Shown piece by piece: positions 40,631 to 47,425 of a stretch of DNA of 47,425 bases (the first letter of the stretch is position 1; each line of letters begins with the position of its first letter). The position numbers and the translations under genes are program-made. Source of the DNA: a bacterium (GTDB lineage: Bacteria; Armatimonadota; UBA5829); assembly GCA_021373255.1 (NCBI GenBank), contig JAJFTD010000104.1:1-47425 (forward strand), written 5' to 3'. A model generated the notes under the pieces. It did no database searches, was not told the DNA's origin, and saw only the letters and a program-made list of their open reading frames with translations.

Positions 40631-42187
40631 CTACAACTGCCGCATGAAAGCTACTAGGTCGGTTTTCTCACTCTGATTAAGTTTCAACTCGAGCACGAGG
40701 TTGAAAAGCTCCACCGTGTCTTCCAGTGTCAAGCATCGACCGTCGTGGAAGTAAGGCGGGCTATCCTTGATTCCACGTAGAGTGAATGTTTTGATCGGAC
40801 CATCGCCCGGCTCGCGAGTGAAGCGCTCCATTTTCAGATCGTGCATCAAGTTGTCCATGTAAACCGGAGGAGTATGACAACTGGCGCACTGGGCCCGTCC
40901 GAAGAAGAGCCGTTCTCCCCGCATCTCCGAATCTGTTGCCTTCGTGGGATCTAGTCTTCCCAGCAAATTGAGCTTAGGAGCCGGAGGGAAATCCAGCATC
41001 GATTGCATTTGCCCCATGTGGCTCACTCTCACACGGTCGAGTTGAATGAAACCCTTCTTCATCGCGTGGATGGGGTCACCATTGAAATACGCCGTTCTCT
41101 GCTCGAACTCAGTGAAGTCCTCAACAGATTTCAGGCTGCGTTTTGATGAGAACAACTGCTGCTGGGCAACACCTCGGAGACTCGTTGTATCGAGTCGCAG
41201 GCGGCGCTGCTGGGGACGATCATCCGGGTTCAAGTGGAACTGCCCCGTGGTGTGACCGTTGACATGGCAATCGAAGCAGGCCACACCAAGGCTGGGCTCC
41301 AGGGATTTCCGGTCATCTGTCGGGTTGAACTCTTCCTGTGGAAACGGTGTGAGCAGAAACTGCAAACCGTTTAATTGGACCGGTGTGAGAATGTCTTTAA
41401 ACAGGCGATAGAAATTGTTGATAGATACGACCTCTCCTCGCGACACATCTCCAAGCTCCGGCCTGTTCTGGAGGAAGATGGCTGGAGGGAATTCCGGCAA
41501 GAATGCATCGGGGATGTCGAAGTCCACATCAAAGCGCTGGAGACGTGGAAACATCTGGATCTGCATCAGCGGGAAAACTTGCCCACCGGTAGCCTGCTTG
41601 GGATGTGGAAGCGGAGGGTACGGAAAGATGCCTGCATTCCGAATCTGCGCCGCAGACATATTCGCCAACTGATCCCAAGTCATTCCCGCGGACAGTCTTG
41701 CGGTCGGTCCAACAGGTAATGGCTTTCCTCGCGACATCCGTGCTACAGGGTCCAGCCGGGGTGTGAGGTTATAACGTCTCTCCAATAAAGCACGCTGTGC
41801 CGCCATAACTCCCGGCTTTGCGGCGATATCTGCTTGCATAATCTCTTCAAATGTCTGCATCGGATACTTCGCATCCAATGGATCGCGGTAGAAATCGAAT
41901 CCTAAAATCTGCCCCTGATCCGGCTGAGATTTCAAAGCATCAGATGAAGGAGGAGCTTTAGATGCGGAGAAGACATTGGAGAGGTCATGGACTGTTTTCT
42001 GCTGTTCGGGACGAACAACCGGAACCTCCTGCGGCGTCTGCGCCTCCGCGATTGCATCCTGCTGAGCAGGCGGCGAGGTGGGTGTGGTTTGTCCCTGCTG
42101 CGCGTTAGTGGAACAGACCAGTCCTGTGGCGATACTCCCCAGCAGCAGAACTGCGCGCCAGATCGTTAGGACTCTACGTTTCGGCAT
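40631..42187 (-). CDS. Exported di-haem cytochrome c peroxidase-like protein
   Basis: Two CxxCH haem sites are present: C304-C307-H308 (CFDCH) and C434-C437-H438 (CASCH). The first 30 residues form a signal peptide, and a Pro/Gln-rich linker (about 32-70) follows. The second half fits the MauG/cytochrome c peroxidase superfamily, with RGERLFFGRAQCASCHTPP and FTLRGIKDSPPYFHDGR, including the histidine of the SPPYFHDG motif. It would work in the periplasm in peroxide reduction or respiratory electron transfer. ATG 42187 is set by gggagg 9 nt upstream. An N-terminal extension of about 300 residues distinguishes it from short peroxidases. Confidence 0.82.
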   Translation of the reverse strand: MPKRRVLTIWRAVLLLGSIATGLVCSTNAQQGQTTPTSPPAQQDAIAEAQTPQEVPVVRPEQQKTVHDLSNVFSASKAPPSSDALKSQPDQGQILGFDFYRDPLDAKYPMQTFEEIMQADIAAKPGVMAAQRALLERRYNLTPRLDPVARMSRGKPLPVGPTARLSAGMTWDQLANMSAAQIRNAGIFPYPPLPHPKQATGGQVFPLMQIQMFPRLQRFDVDFDIPDAFLPEFPPAIFLQNRPELGDVSRGEVVSINNFYRLFKDILTPVQLNGLQFLLTPFPQEEFNPTDDRKSLEPSLGVACFDCHVNGHTTGQFHLNPDDRPQQRRLRLDTTSLRGVAQQQLFSSKRSLKSVEDFTEFEQRTAYFNGDPIHAMKKGFIQLDRVRVSHMGQMQSMLDFPPAPKLNLLGRLDPTKATDSEMRGERLFFGRAQCASCHTPPVYMDNLMHDLKMERFTREPGDGPIKTFTLRGIKDSPPYFHDGRCLTLEDTVELFNLVLELKLNQSEKTDLVAFMRQL

Positions 42188-42464
42188 AAAGAACAACCTC
42201 CCAATTATAGTTGTTGTCATTTACCCGATTCCCAACGCAGCAAAGCGTGGCGGCCGAGCAGTGGTAGTGAATGTTAGATAAGCTCGCTTGTTTCGCTTTG
42301 GACTGTTACCCGTTCATATTATGCGCCCGGCGGGTCCGGATTAGGATACCGGACCAACTTACGCTAGTTATTAGCTATTGCTCCTAACCATCAAACTCCT
42401 TTCGCGTCTTCGCCCTTTCGCGTTATCGCGATTAAATCCCTTCTCCGTTTCCATCTGGTAAACC
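42188..42464. repeat. Gene-free stretch with hairpin and family 4 repeat
   Basis: I see no gene here. It contains a hairpin (ggtccgg / ccggacc, 42333-42356) and a family 4 repeat (cctttcgcgtcttcgccctt, 42398-42433). The rest is spacer between the divergent di-haem cytochrome and cysE genes. Confidence 0.5.
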
Positions 42465-42493
42465 TTGCGAATCGACCCTCGCTATGCTATACT
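42465..42493 (+). promoter_or_regulatory. Sigma-70 promoter of cysE-cysS
   Basis: TTGCGA (42465-42470) is 17 nt from TATACT (42488-42493), and TGc directly precedes the -10 element as an extended -10. Initiation would be near 42500. Confidence 0.7.
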
Positions 42494-42509
42494 CTGAGTG
42501 CGAATTCTT

Positions 42510-42543
42510 GGCCTTTCGTGTAGCGCGAAGGGTCTTTTCTTTA
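42510..42543 (+). terminator. Leader terminator/attenuator of cysE
   Basis: A 9-bp stem (ggcctttcg / cgaagggtc, allowing two G-U pairs) with a 7-nt loop is followed by ttttcttt. It lies only about 10 nt after the predicted transcription start and before the ribosome-binding site of cysE, so it could reduce readthrough. No T-box-like antiterminator is visible. Confidence 0.5.
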
Positions 42544-42557
42544 GGATGAGACACTCT

Positions 42558-43220
42558 ATGTTCGATTACTTCCGGGCAGACTGGAAAGCTGTTTTTCGGA
42601 ACGACCCTGCAGCCAGGAATGGGTTCGAGGTGCTTACCTATGCGGGGCTGCATGCCATCGTCTGGCATCGGTTTGCGCATTGGCTTTGGAAGCGCAATCT
42701 TAAGCTGGCGGCCAGGATTGTTTCTCAGTCCAACAGGTTCATGACCGGCATTGAAATCCATCCTGGGGCTACGATCGGGAAGGGATTTTTCATAGACCAC
42801 GGCATGGGTGTTGTGATTGGCGAAACAGCAGAGGTTGGTGACAACTGCCTCCTCTACCACGGCGTTACTTTAGGCGGTGTGAGCCTGGAAAAAAAGAAAA
42901 GACATCCAACTCTTGGTAATAATGTTGTAATCGGCGCTGGTGCTAAGGTGTTAGGCGCGATAACACTTGGGGATAATGTGCAAGTTGGAGCCAACACGGT
43001 CGTCCTCAAGGATGTTCCGCCGAACTCGGTTGTGGTGGGCACGCCTGGCCGCGTGGTTGTGCAAGACGGGCGGCGTGTGGAACAGCCGCCGTTGAGCCAC
43101 GGCCGTGACCTCGACCCTGAGGGCGAGATGATTAAGTGCATGCTCCATAAGATTGAGAACCTCGAGAAGCGGGTTCATAAAATGGAGGAGGGAGATCGCG
43201 ATGGCACTGCGCCTGTATAA
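42558..43220 (+). CDS. cysE: Serine O-acetyltransferase
   Basis: CysE acetylates serine for cysteine synthesis. The protein has a helical N-domain ([20 protein letters not shown]) and a left-handed beta-helix of hexapeptide repeats: [40 protein letters not shown], with the catalytic His pair (H-x-G and DH). The loop [20 protein letters not shown] is typical. ATG 42558 is used (aggatgag upstream); ATG 42546 is possible. The 220 residues fit the shorter CysE form. It overlaps cysS by 20 bp, so the two are one unit, which matches the cysE-cysS order of Firmicutes. Confidence 0.93.
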   Translation: MFDYFRADWKAVFRNDPAARNGFEVLTYAGLHAIVWHRFAHWLWKRNLKLAARIVSQSNRFMTGIEIHPGATIGKGFFIDHGMGVVIGETAEVGDNCLLYHGVTLGGVSLEKKKRHPTLGNNVVIGAGAKVLGAITLGDNVQVGANTVVLKDVPPNSVVVGTPGRVVVQDGRRVEQPPLSHGRDLDPEGEMIKCMLHKIENLEKRVHKMEEGDRDGTAPV

Positions 43221-44628
43221 CACACTCACCAGAAGCAAGGAAGATTTTCAGACACTTGAGCCGGGTGTGGTGAAGATGTATAGTTGCGGTCCTACGGTCT
43301 ACAATTATGCGCACATCGGTAACCTGCGCTCATACATCTTTGCTGATGTTCTGCGGCGTGCGCTGGAGTATTCGGGCTATGAAGTGAAACACGTGATGAA
43401 TGTCACTGATGTTGGCCATCTTACGTCGGATGCGGACATCGGCGAAGACAAGCTGGATCGCGAGGCTCGCAAGGAAGGCAAGAACCCTTGGGAGATCGCA
43501 CGCCATTACGAAGAAGTCTTTTTTAACGATCTAAAGGCGCTGGATATCGAGCAGCCGACAGTCAAATGCCGCGCTACCGAGCATATCCCGGACATGATTG
43601 CCCTTGTTGAAAAGCTCCTTGAGCGTGGTCACGCCTATGAGACCGATCAGGCCGTGTACTACGATGTAACCACATTCCCCAGCTACACCGCGCTCTCGCG
43701 CCAGTCGTTGGAAGACAAGATTACCGCGGCGCGCCAGGAAGTCCAGGAAGATCCGGGCAAACGCAACCCGGCGGACTTTGCGCTGTGGTTCAAGGCGGTC
43801 GGCAGGTTTGAGAATCATATCATGCGGTGGGACTCGCCGTGGGGGGTAGGGTTCCCCGGCTGGCACATAGAGTGTTCGGCTATGTCTATGAAGTACCTTG
43901 GGGAGACGCTCGATATCCATACCGGCGGTGAGGACCATATATGGGTCCATCATCCCAACGAAACCGCCCAGAGCGAGGGCGCTACCGGCAAGCAGTTCGT
44001 GCGCTGGTGGATGCATGGCGCGTTTTTAGTGGTGGGTGACCTGTCCAGAGGCGTGGAAGAGCGAAGAATGGGCAAGTCTGAGGGTAACTTCGTCCGGCTT
44101 CAGACGTTAATAAATAGGGAGTATGACCCTCTTGCATACAGATACGCGTGCCTGATGGCTCATTACCGGACGAAGTTGAAATTTACCTGGGACTCCATAG
44201 ACGCCGCTGCTTCCGGTTACAATAGTTTGAAAGATTTCGTTGCCCGCGCCAAGCAGATTGGTGGCGAGGAGATGCCGTGGGTAGGGGAGTATCGCGAGCG
44301 GTTCAAGGCTGCGTTGGCTGACGACTTAAATATGCCGATGGCTATGGCCGCTGTCTCGGAACTGGTCAGGGAGGCCGAGAAACGCAAGGAATATGGCGTT
44401 CTGGATGCTCTTTATGATTTCGATAAGGTTCTCGGCCTTCAACTGCGTAGCGCCGCCGAGCGTGCCACGAACATAGATAAGGAAATCGAGAGCCTGATCA
44501 TGGAACGCGAGGAAGCTCGCGCCACAAAAGACTGGGCTCGTGCCGATGCTATCAGGAAGCAGCTTGGCGACCAGGGAATCCTCTTGGAAGATACTCCCGC
44601 AGGAACACTGTGGCGTAGGACAACGTAG
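43201..44628 (+). CDS. cysS: Cysteinyl-tRNA synthetase
   Basis: CysRS charges tRNA-Cys. The class I signature HIGN is in [18 protein letters not shown], and the KMSKS loop appears as MGKSEGNFV. Zinc ligands include C29-type in SCGPT and C in GWHIECSAM with following [18 protein letters not shown] 43201 follows ggaggaggga, and the frame before it lies inside cysE. The 475 residues equal the usual length. Overlap with cysE suggests translational coupling and joint control of cysteine supply and charging. Confidence 0.96.
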   Translation: MALRLYNTLTRSKEDFQTLEPGVVKMYSCGPTVYNYAHIGNLRSYIFADVLRRALEYSGYEVKHVMNVTDVGHLTSDADIGEDKLDREARKEGKNPWEIARHYEEVFFNDLKALDIEQPTVKCRATEHIPDMIALVEKLLERGHAYETDQAVYYDVTTFPSYTALSRQSLEDKITAARQEVQEDPGKRNPADFALWFKAVGRFENHIMRWDSPWGVGFPGWHIECSAMSMKYLGETLDIHTGGEDHIWVHHPNETAQSEGATGKQFVRWWMHGAFLVVGDLSRGVEERRMGKSEGNFVRLQTLINREYDPLAYRYACLMAHYRTKLKFTWDSIDAAASGYNSLKDFVARAKQIGGEEMPWVGEYRERFKAALADDLNMPMAMAAVSELVREAEKRKEYGVLDALYDFDKVLGLQLRSAAERATNIDKEIESLIMEREEARATKDWARADAIRKQLGDQGILLEDTPAGTLWRRTT

Positions 44629-44665
44629 TAAAGTTTGATACCAAAACTTCTCATTGGGGCAATAG

Positions 44666-46084
44666 TTGAAAGCAAAATCAGGCCGCCTGTGGGTGGCCGT
44701 AGCGCTCATAGTTGTGTTTGTTGTATTTGCTGCCGGGCTTGTCGCGACGTTCAAATTCAGCGCCGGTGACCGCATATGCAGGGGAGTAACCATATCCGGC
44801 ATAAAAGTCGGCGGGCTGACTAGGCAGGAAGCCGGGCAGATGATGTCATCGTGGGCAGCCAATCGTATGGACAGGCGGGTTACTCTTACCGCTCTGGATA
44901 CCCGCTGGATAGGTGCTGTATCCGATTTTGGCGGAAGGGTCGACTGGAAAACTGCGGTGGACCGTGCCTATGCCGTGGGCCGTGAAGGTAACATTATAAG
45001 CCGGATGGCTTGCGTCCTCACGCGCACTGGCGTGGGAAAGAAGATCGATGCTCTGACTGTGGTTGACCACTCCAAGCTCGAAAAGACTGTTGCAAAGGTT
45101 GCGCGAGCGGTCAGCAGACCTCATCAGGATGCCAGGTTGGTTTCGGCGGATGGACGCCTGGAGGTTCGGCAGGACAGCGTCGGAATTAAACTTGACGAGA
45201 AGCAGGCTGTGAACATCGTGACAGGTGCTCTGCAGTCTGGTAAGTTGGTTGTCCCACTTGAAGTTGAGCCTGATAAGCCCGACGTAACATCCGAAGATGC
45301 TGCGAAGATAACAACCCTGCTGGCCAGGTTTACAACTCCTTTCAATCCCGCGCGAGCCGATAGAACGCATAATCTCGCGTTGGCGGCAAAAGCTATTAGC
45401 GGGGTTATCCTCAAGCCTGGGAACAGGTTCTCTTACAACGATGAAGTAGGGCCGAGGCTTGCCGGTCGAGGTTTTCGCAACGCGCCGATATTTGTGCGAG
45501 GCAAGCTGGAGCCGGGGTTGGGCGGAGGCATCTGCCAGGTATCGAGCACGCTTTACAACGCCGTGCTGCTTGCGGGCATACGTGTGGTCGAGAGGCACCC
45601 GCATTCCAGAACCGTGCCATACGCTGACCCTGGCCGGGATGCCACTGTAGCTTACGGGTTGCAGGACTTTCAGTTTGAAAACAGCGGTGCAAGTCCGATA
45701 TGCATTCTTACGCATCTCGGCCGGAACCATTTGACGGTAGACATATTCGGTGCGCCAGAGGACAAGAAGAGCATTACCATATTCACGGGGCCAGTCAAGC
45801 GACTGTCGGAGCGCCCGCAGAAGACCGTATTTGACGCCACTCTGCCTGCTGGAGCAAGAAAAGTTGTGGACAAAGGCGCGGTGGGTGTGCGTGTTGTCGT
45901 TTATAAAAAAGTCTTTTCACCTGATGGCACTGTGAAGACTGAGGTCGTCTCCAGAGATAGGTATCCGGCTCAAAGCAAGATCATTGCGGTTGGCCCTGCT
46001 CGCGAGTCCGGTGATTCCATTCGTGTTAAGCCAGCCTCGTTGTCTGGAAATAGACGAAATAACGAGAAAGTACGCGCGGATTAA
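44666..46084 (+). CDS. VanW-family membrane-anchored protein
   Basis: A TTG start (44666) is followed by one membrane helix (about 8-30). Then comes a peptidoglycan-binding-like domain (PG_binding_4, about 40-230) and the VanW core with FNPARADRTHNLALAAKAIS, LKPGNRFSYNDEVGPR and GGGICQVSSTLYNAVLLAG. A short C-terminal beta domain (VVYKKVFSPDGTVKTEVVS) resembles G5. Such proteins are envelope-associated in Gram-positive and related bacteria, with unclear function despite the vancomycin-related name. It lies between cysS and sigH, 37 nt after cysS. Confidence 0.9.
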   Translation: MKAKSGRLWVAVALIVVFVVFAAGLVATFKFSAGDRICRGVTISGIKVGGLTRQEAGQMMSSWAANRMDRRVTLTALDTRWIGAVSDFGGRVDWKTAVDRAYAVGREGNIISRMACVLTRTGVGKKIDALTVVDHSKLEKTVAKVARAVSRPHQDARLVSADGRLEVRQDSVGIKLDEKQAVNIVTGALQSGKLVVPLEVEPDKPDVTSEDAAKITTLLARFTTPFNPARADRTHNLALAAKAISGVILKPGNRFSYNDEVGPRLAGRGFRNAPIFVRGKLEPGLGGGICQVSSTLYNAVLLAGIRVVERHPHSRTVPYADPGRDATVAYGLQDFQFENSGASPICILTHLGRNHLTVDIFGAPEDKKSITIFTGPVKRLSERPQKTVFDATLPAGARKVVDKGAVGVRVVVYKKVFSPDGTVKTEVVSRDRYPAQSKIIAVGPARESGDSIRVKPASLSGNRRNNEKVRAD

Positions 46085-46094
46085 TTGTAGGGTA

Positions 46095-46123
46095 TTGACA
46101 GGATTGCGGGATGCCAATATAAT
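46095..46123 (+). promoter_or_regulatory. Perfect consensus sigma-70 promoter of sigH-tRNA-tuf region
   Basis: TTGACA (46095-46100) is exactly 17 nt from TATAAT (46118-46123), both matching consensus. It lies just after the vanW stop. Initiation near 46130 would give a leader of about 100 nt before sigH. Confidence 0.85.
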
Positions 46124-46172
46124 ATATCGGATGTCGCATTACGGAAGAGATGTGCGGGGGTGAGCGCGAATC

Positions 46173-46186
46173 CCGGACTAGTCCGG
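46173..46186 (+). promoter_or_regulatory. 14-bp palindrome in the sigH leader
   Basis: ccggactagtccgg is a perfect palindrome that directly precedes the longer hairpin. In RNA it could form a small stem or mediate dimerisation; in DNA it could be an operator. Confidence 0.35.
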
Positions 46187-46192
46187 TCTGTT

Positions 46193-46220
46193 CCGTTTCT
46201 TAGATAAAAATAAGAAACGG
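46193..46220 (+). promoter_or_regulatory. Hairpin overlapping the sigH ribosome-binding site
   Basis: The arms ccgtttctta (46193-46202) and taagaaacgg (46211-46220) pair perfectly around an 8-nt AT-rich loop. The last two G bases of the 3' arm are also the first bases of the Shine-Dalgarno sequence (ggaggag, 46219-46225). Formation of the hairpin would place that site against a stem, so translation could depend on temperature or another signal. No regulator is known. Confidence 0.5.
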
Positions 46221-46228
46221 AGGAGAAT

Positions 46229-46873
46229 ATGACTCCCACAGGGCTCTTTGAAGCAGCATCGTCGTCCCGGCTGTCGCGGCTTGCGGACGAGCAGGTAGCG
46301 GAGTTTGCGAGGGCGGGTAGCCCCCAGGCAACTGAATATCTGCTGAGGAAGTATAAGGGCTTTGTAGAGGGAAAAGCGCGATCTTACTTTCTGGCTGGCG
46401 CCGAACCGGAAGACGTTGTCCAGGAAGGGATGATCGGCCTCTTCAAGGCCATTCGCGACTTTGAGGCCGGTAAGCTGGCACATTTCCGCTCTTTTGCAGA
46501 GCTGTGCGTTACACGGCAGATCATCACAGCGGTTAAATCCGCGACCAGATATAAGCACTCGCTTCTGAGTGAGTCTGTATCGCTGGATGCAAGCTGTGAC
46601 GATGATGGCGGCGGATGTCTGCTAGACATTATCGCTGACTCGAAGGTTGCCGATCCTGAGCGGGTCTTAATAGAGCGTCGGGCCAAGCAGTATATGCAAG
46701 GTCATGCTCTTGATGGACTAAGCAAACTGGAGCAGGAAGTCTTGCGAGGGTATTTAGAGGGTAGAAGCTATTTTGAAATGGCGCGCTTCCTTCACCGCTC
46801 GTTAAAGACTATAGATAATGCGCTTCAGCGTGCAAAGCGGAAAGTCGGCCGTAGGCTGCGTGATATGAACTGA
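46229..46873 (+). CDS. sigH: SigH-like RNA polymerase sigma factor (sigma-H/sigma-30 type)
   Basis: The 214-residue protein has region 2 text EYLLRKYKGFVEGKARSYFL and GAEPEDVVQEGMIGLFKAIR, which is close to Spo0H-type sigma factors, and a C-terminal region 4 helix-turn-helix (LSKLEQEVLRGYLEGRSYFE, then KTIDNALQRAKRKVGRRL). Sigma-H factors direct stationary-phase or early-sporulation genes in Firmicutes; in a diderm non-Firmicute its targets are unknown. ATG 46229 is preceded by ggaggag, which overlaps a hairpin. The neighbour order cysE-cysS-vanW-sigH-tRNA-tuf resembles the Firmicute cysE-cysS-...-sigH block. Confidence 0.88.
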   Translation: MTPTGLFEAASSSRLSRLADEQVAEFARAGSPQATEYLLRKYKGFVEGKARSYFLAGAEPEDVVQEGMIGLFKAIRDFEAGKLAHFRSFAELCVTRQIITAVKSATRYKHSLLSESVSLDASCDDDGGGCLLDIIADSKVADPERVLIERRAKQYMQGHALDGLSKLEQEVLRGYLEGRSYFEMARFLHRSLKTIDNALQRAKRKVGRRLRDMN

Positions 46874-46893
46874 GCCTGAGGCTCGTTCATCAA

Positions 46894-46969
46894 GCCGACG
46901 TAGCTCAATTGGCAGAGCAGGGGTTTTGTAAACCTCAGGTTGCGGGTTCGAGTCCCATCGTCGGCTCCA
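46894..46969 (+). tRNA. tRNA-Thr (anticodon UGU)
   Basis: A 7-bp acceptor stem (gccgacg / cgtcggc), a D arm (gctc...gagc), an anticodon arm with loop tttgtaa (TGT) and a T arm with ttcgagt form a 76-nt cloverleaf. The CCA end is encoded. The T stem has one c-a mismatch. It is the first gene of the tRNA cluster before tuf. Confidence 0.92.
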
Positions 46970-46982
46970 GAAAGTTTTCAAC

Positions 46983-47003
46983 GGAGGTCGTAGACCTCCT
47001 TTA
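46983..47003 (+). terminator. Hairpin between tRNA-Thr and tRNA-Tyr
   Basis: A perfect 7-bp stem (ggaggtc-gta-gacctcc) followed by tttatat lies 13 nt after the tRNA-Thr CCA. It may be a processing signal or an attenuator in the polycistronic tRNA-tuf transcript. Confidence 0.4.
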
Positions 47004-47006
47004 TAT

Positions 47007-47091
47007 GGGGGGATGCCCGAGTGGTTAAAGGGGGCAGACTGTAAATCTGTTGGCGATGCCTACATAGGTTCAAATCCTATTCCCCCCACCA
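47007..47091 (+). tRNA. tRNA-Tyr (anticodon GUA)
   Basis: The 85-nt sequence has a 7-bp acceptor stem (gggggga / tcccccc), an anticodon loop with GTA, and a long variable arm typical of tRNA-Tyr. The CCA is encoded. Confidence 0.93.
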
Positions 47092-47102
47092 TATTTCAAT
47101 GG

Positions 47103-47139
47103 TCCGGCTTCTGAGTGAGAGCTTGGCGGCCGGATTTTT
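47103..47139 (+). terminator. Stem and T-run between tRNA-Tyr and tRNA-Thr
   Basis: tccggc (47103-47108) pairs with gccgga (47129-47134), and ttttt follows at 47135-47139. The loop is 20 nt. It may be a weak terminator before the tRNA-Thr(GGU)-tuf part. Confidence 0.45.
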
Positions 47140-47149
47140 GATGTCGTAT

Positions 47150-47224
47150 GCCCACATGGCGCAGGGGTAGCGCACCTCTTTGGTAAAGAGGAGGTCATGG
47201 GTCCGAATCCCATTGTGGGCTCCA
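47150..47224 (+). tRNA. tRNA-Thr (anticodon GGU)
   Basis: The 75-nt cloverleaf has a 7-bp acceptor stem (gcccaca / tgtgggc), anticodon loop ttggtaa (GGT) and T loop ttcgaat-like gtccgaatcc. The CCA is encoded. It lies 51 nt before tuf. Confidence 0.93.
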
Positions 47225-47275
47225 TTTTATGTTACCTGTATTTACAGGGAAATCCTATCTCGGGAGGCAATCAAT

Positions 47276-47425
47276 ATGGCTAAACAGCGGTTTGAGAGAA
47301 CAAAGCCGCACGTGAACATTGGGACGATCGGTCACGTGGACCATGGCAAGACTACGCTGACAGCGGCTATCACGGCTGCTCTTGCGACCAAGGGTTTTGC
47401 CAAGTATACACCTTATGACCAGATC
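47276..47425 (+). CDS. tuf: Elongation factor Tu (3' truncated by window edge)
   Basis: The first 50 residues match EF-Tu: [20 protein letters not shown] contains the G1 P-loop (GHVDHGKT at 19-26). EF-Tu delivers aminoacyl-tRNA to the ribosome. ATG 47276 is preceded by gggagg 8 nt upstream. The gene continues past the window. The arrangement thrU-tyrU-(glyT)-thrT-tufB is the classical one in many bacteria; here the Gly tRNA is missing. Confidence 0.96.
   Translation, partial: MAKQRFERTKPHVNIGTIGHVDHGKTTLTAAITAALATKGFAKYTPYDQI

Noticed and set aside
42500-42557. T-box riboswitch before cysE
   Set aside because: The leader is only about 58 nt, with no specifier loop or T-box sequence.
44846-45730. 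294-codon reverse open frame
   Set aside because: It is antisense to the VanW gene, has no ribosome-binding site or domain, and mirrors codon bias of the real gene.
47092-47149. Missing or decayed tRNA-Gly between tRNA-Tyr and tRNA-Thr
   Set aside because: No acceptor stem, anticodon arm or TTC-type T loop can be traced; only a stem with a T-run is visible.

Overview
The window looks like ordinary chromosome from an uncultured, probably anaerobic, diderm bacterium. A predicted outer-membrane barrel protein (8801-9901), several lipoproteins and a periplasmic-type di-haem protein argue for a two-membrane envelope. The order cysE-cysS-(vanW)-sigH-tRNAs-tuf at the right end resembles the cysE-cysS-...-sigH block of Firmicutes. 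A diderm with Firmicutes-like gene order, a SigH-type sigma factor, VanW and DUF815 proteins and many sugar-degrading genes fits Armatimonadota or a neighbouring Terrabacteria lineage. That placement is inference from gene content; no marker phylogeny was possible. There is no rRNA, CRISPR array, prophage or recognisable transposase.

Layout. 1-2262: end of a sulfhydrogenase-type operon (Fe-S beta subunit and flavin gamma subunit), split by a hicA remnant, a hairpin repeat and an unknown membrane protein. 2326-5049: small secreted protein, alanine dehydrogenase and a coupled M14 metallopeptidase-like protein. 5290-8720: MFS transporter and thioredoxin reductase (coupled, minus strand), divergent from an iron alcohol dehydrogenase. 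8801-14860: outer-membrane protein, DUF815 ATPase, stand-alone Lrp/AsnC sensor domain with queG, and a two-component pair. 14909-25058 (all minus strand): zinc-ribbon protein, galactokinase, B12/radical SAM protein, a large GH106-like glycosidase, galT, a 56-residue Cys-rich protein, a GlmU-like uridylyltransferase and a membrane-anchored propeller-like protein. 25240-29520: secreted hydrolase lipoprotein, Lon-related protease and a small Cys4 protein. 29564-42187: aldo-keto reductase, phosphodiester glycosidase, LolA/TlpA-like lipoprotein, hydrolases, GNAT, GH2 beta-mannosidase, a low-GC hypothetical gene, glycerate kinase and a di-haem cytochrome. 42465-47425: cysE, cysS, vanW, sigH, tRNA-Thr(UGU), tRNA-Tyr(GUA), tRNA-Thr(GGU) and the start of tuf.

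How the genes work together. Two large glycosidases without signal peptides (GH106-like and GH2) plus galK, galT and a uridylyltransferase suggest cytoplasmic breakdown of imported oligosaccharides and Leloir-type handling of galactose. The galT transcription unit is unusual: propeller-like membrane protein, nucleotidyltransferase, tiny Cys-rich protein and galT are joined by overlaps or gaps of 0-3 nt behind one good promoter.

The most distinctive feature is intergenic. At least four families of dispersed palindromic repeats lie between genes. One 11-bp-stem hairpin family shows compensatory base changes in both arms, so the hairpin itself appears conserved. Two copies have donated an in-frame open reading start to the adjacent gene. 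The sigH leader combines a perfect consensus promoter with a hairpin whose 3' arm overlaps the Shine-Dalgarno sequence.
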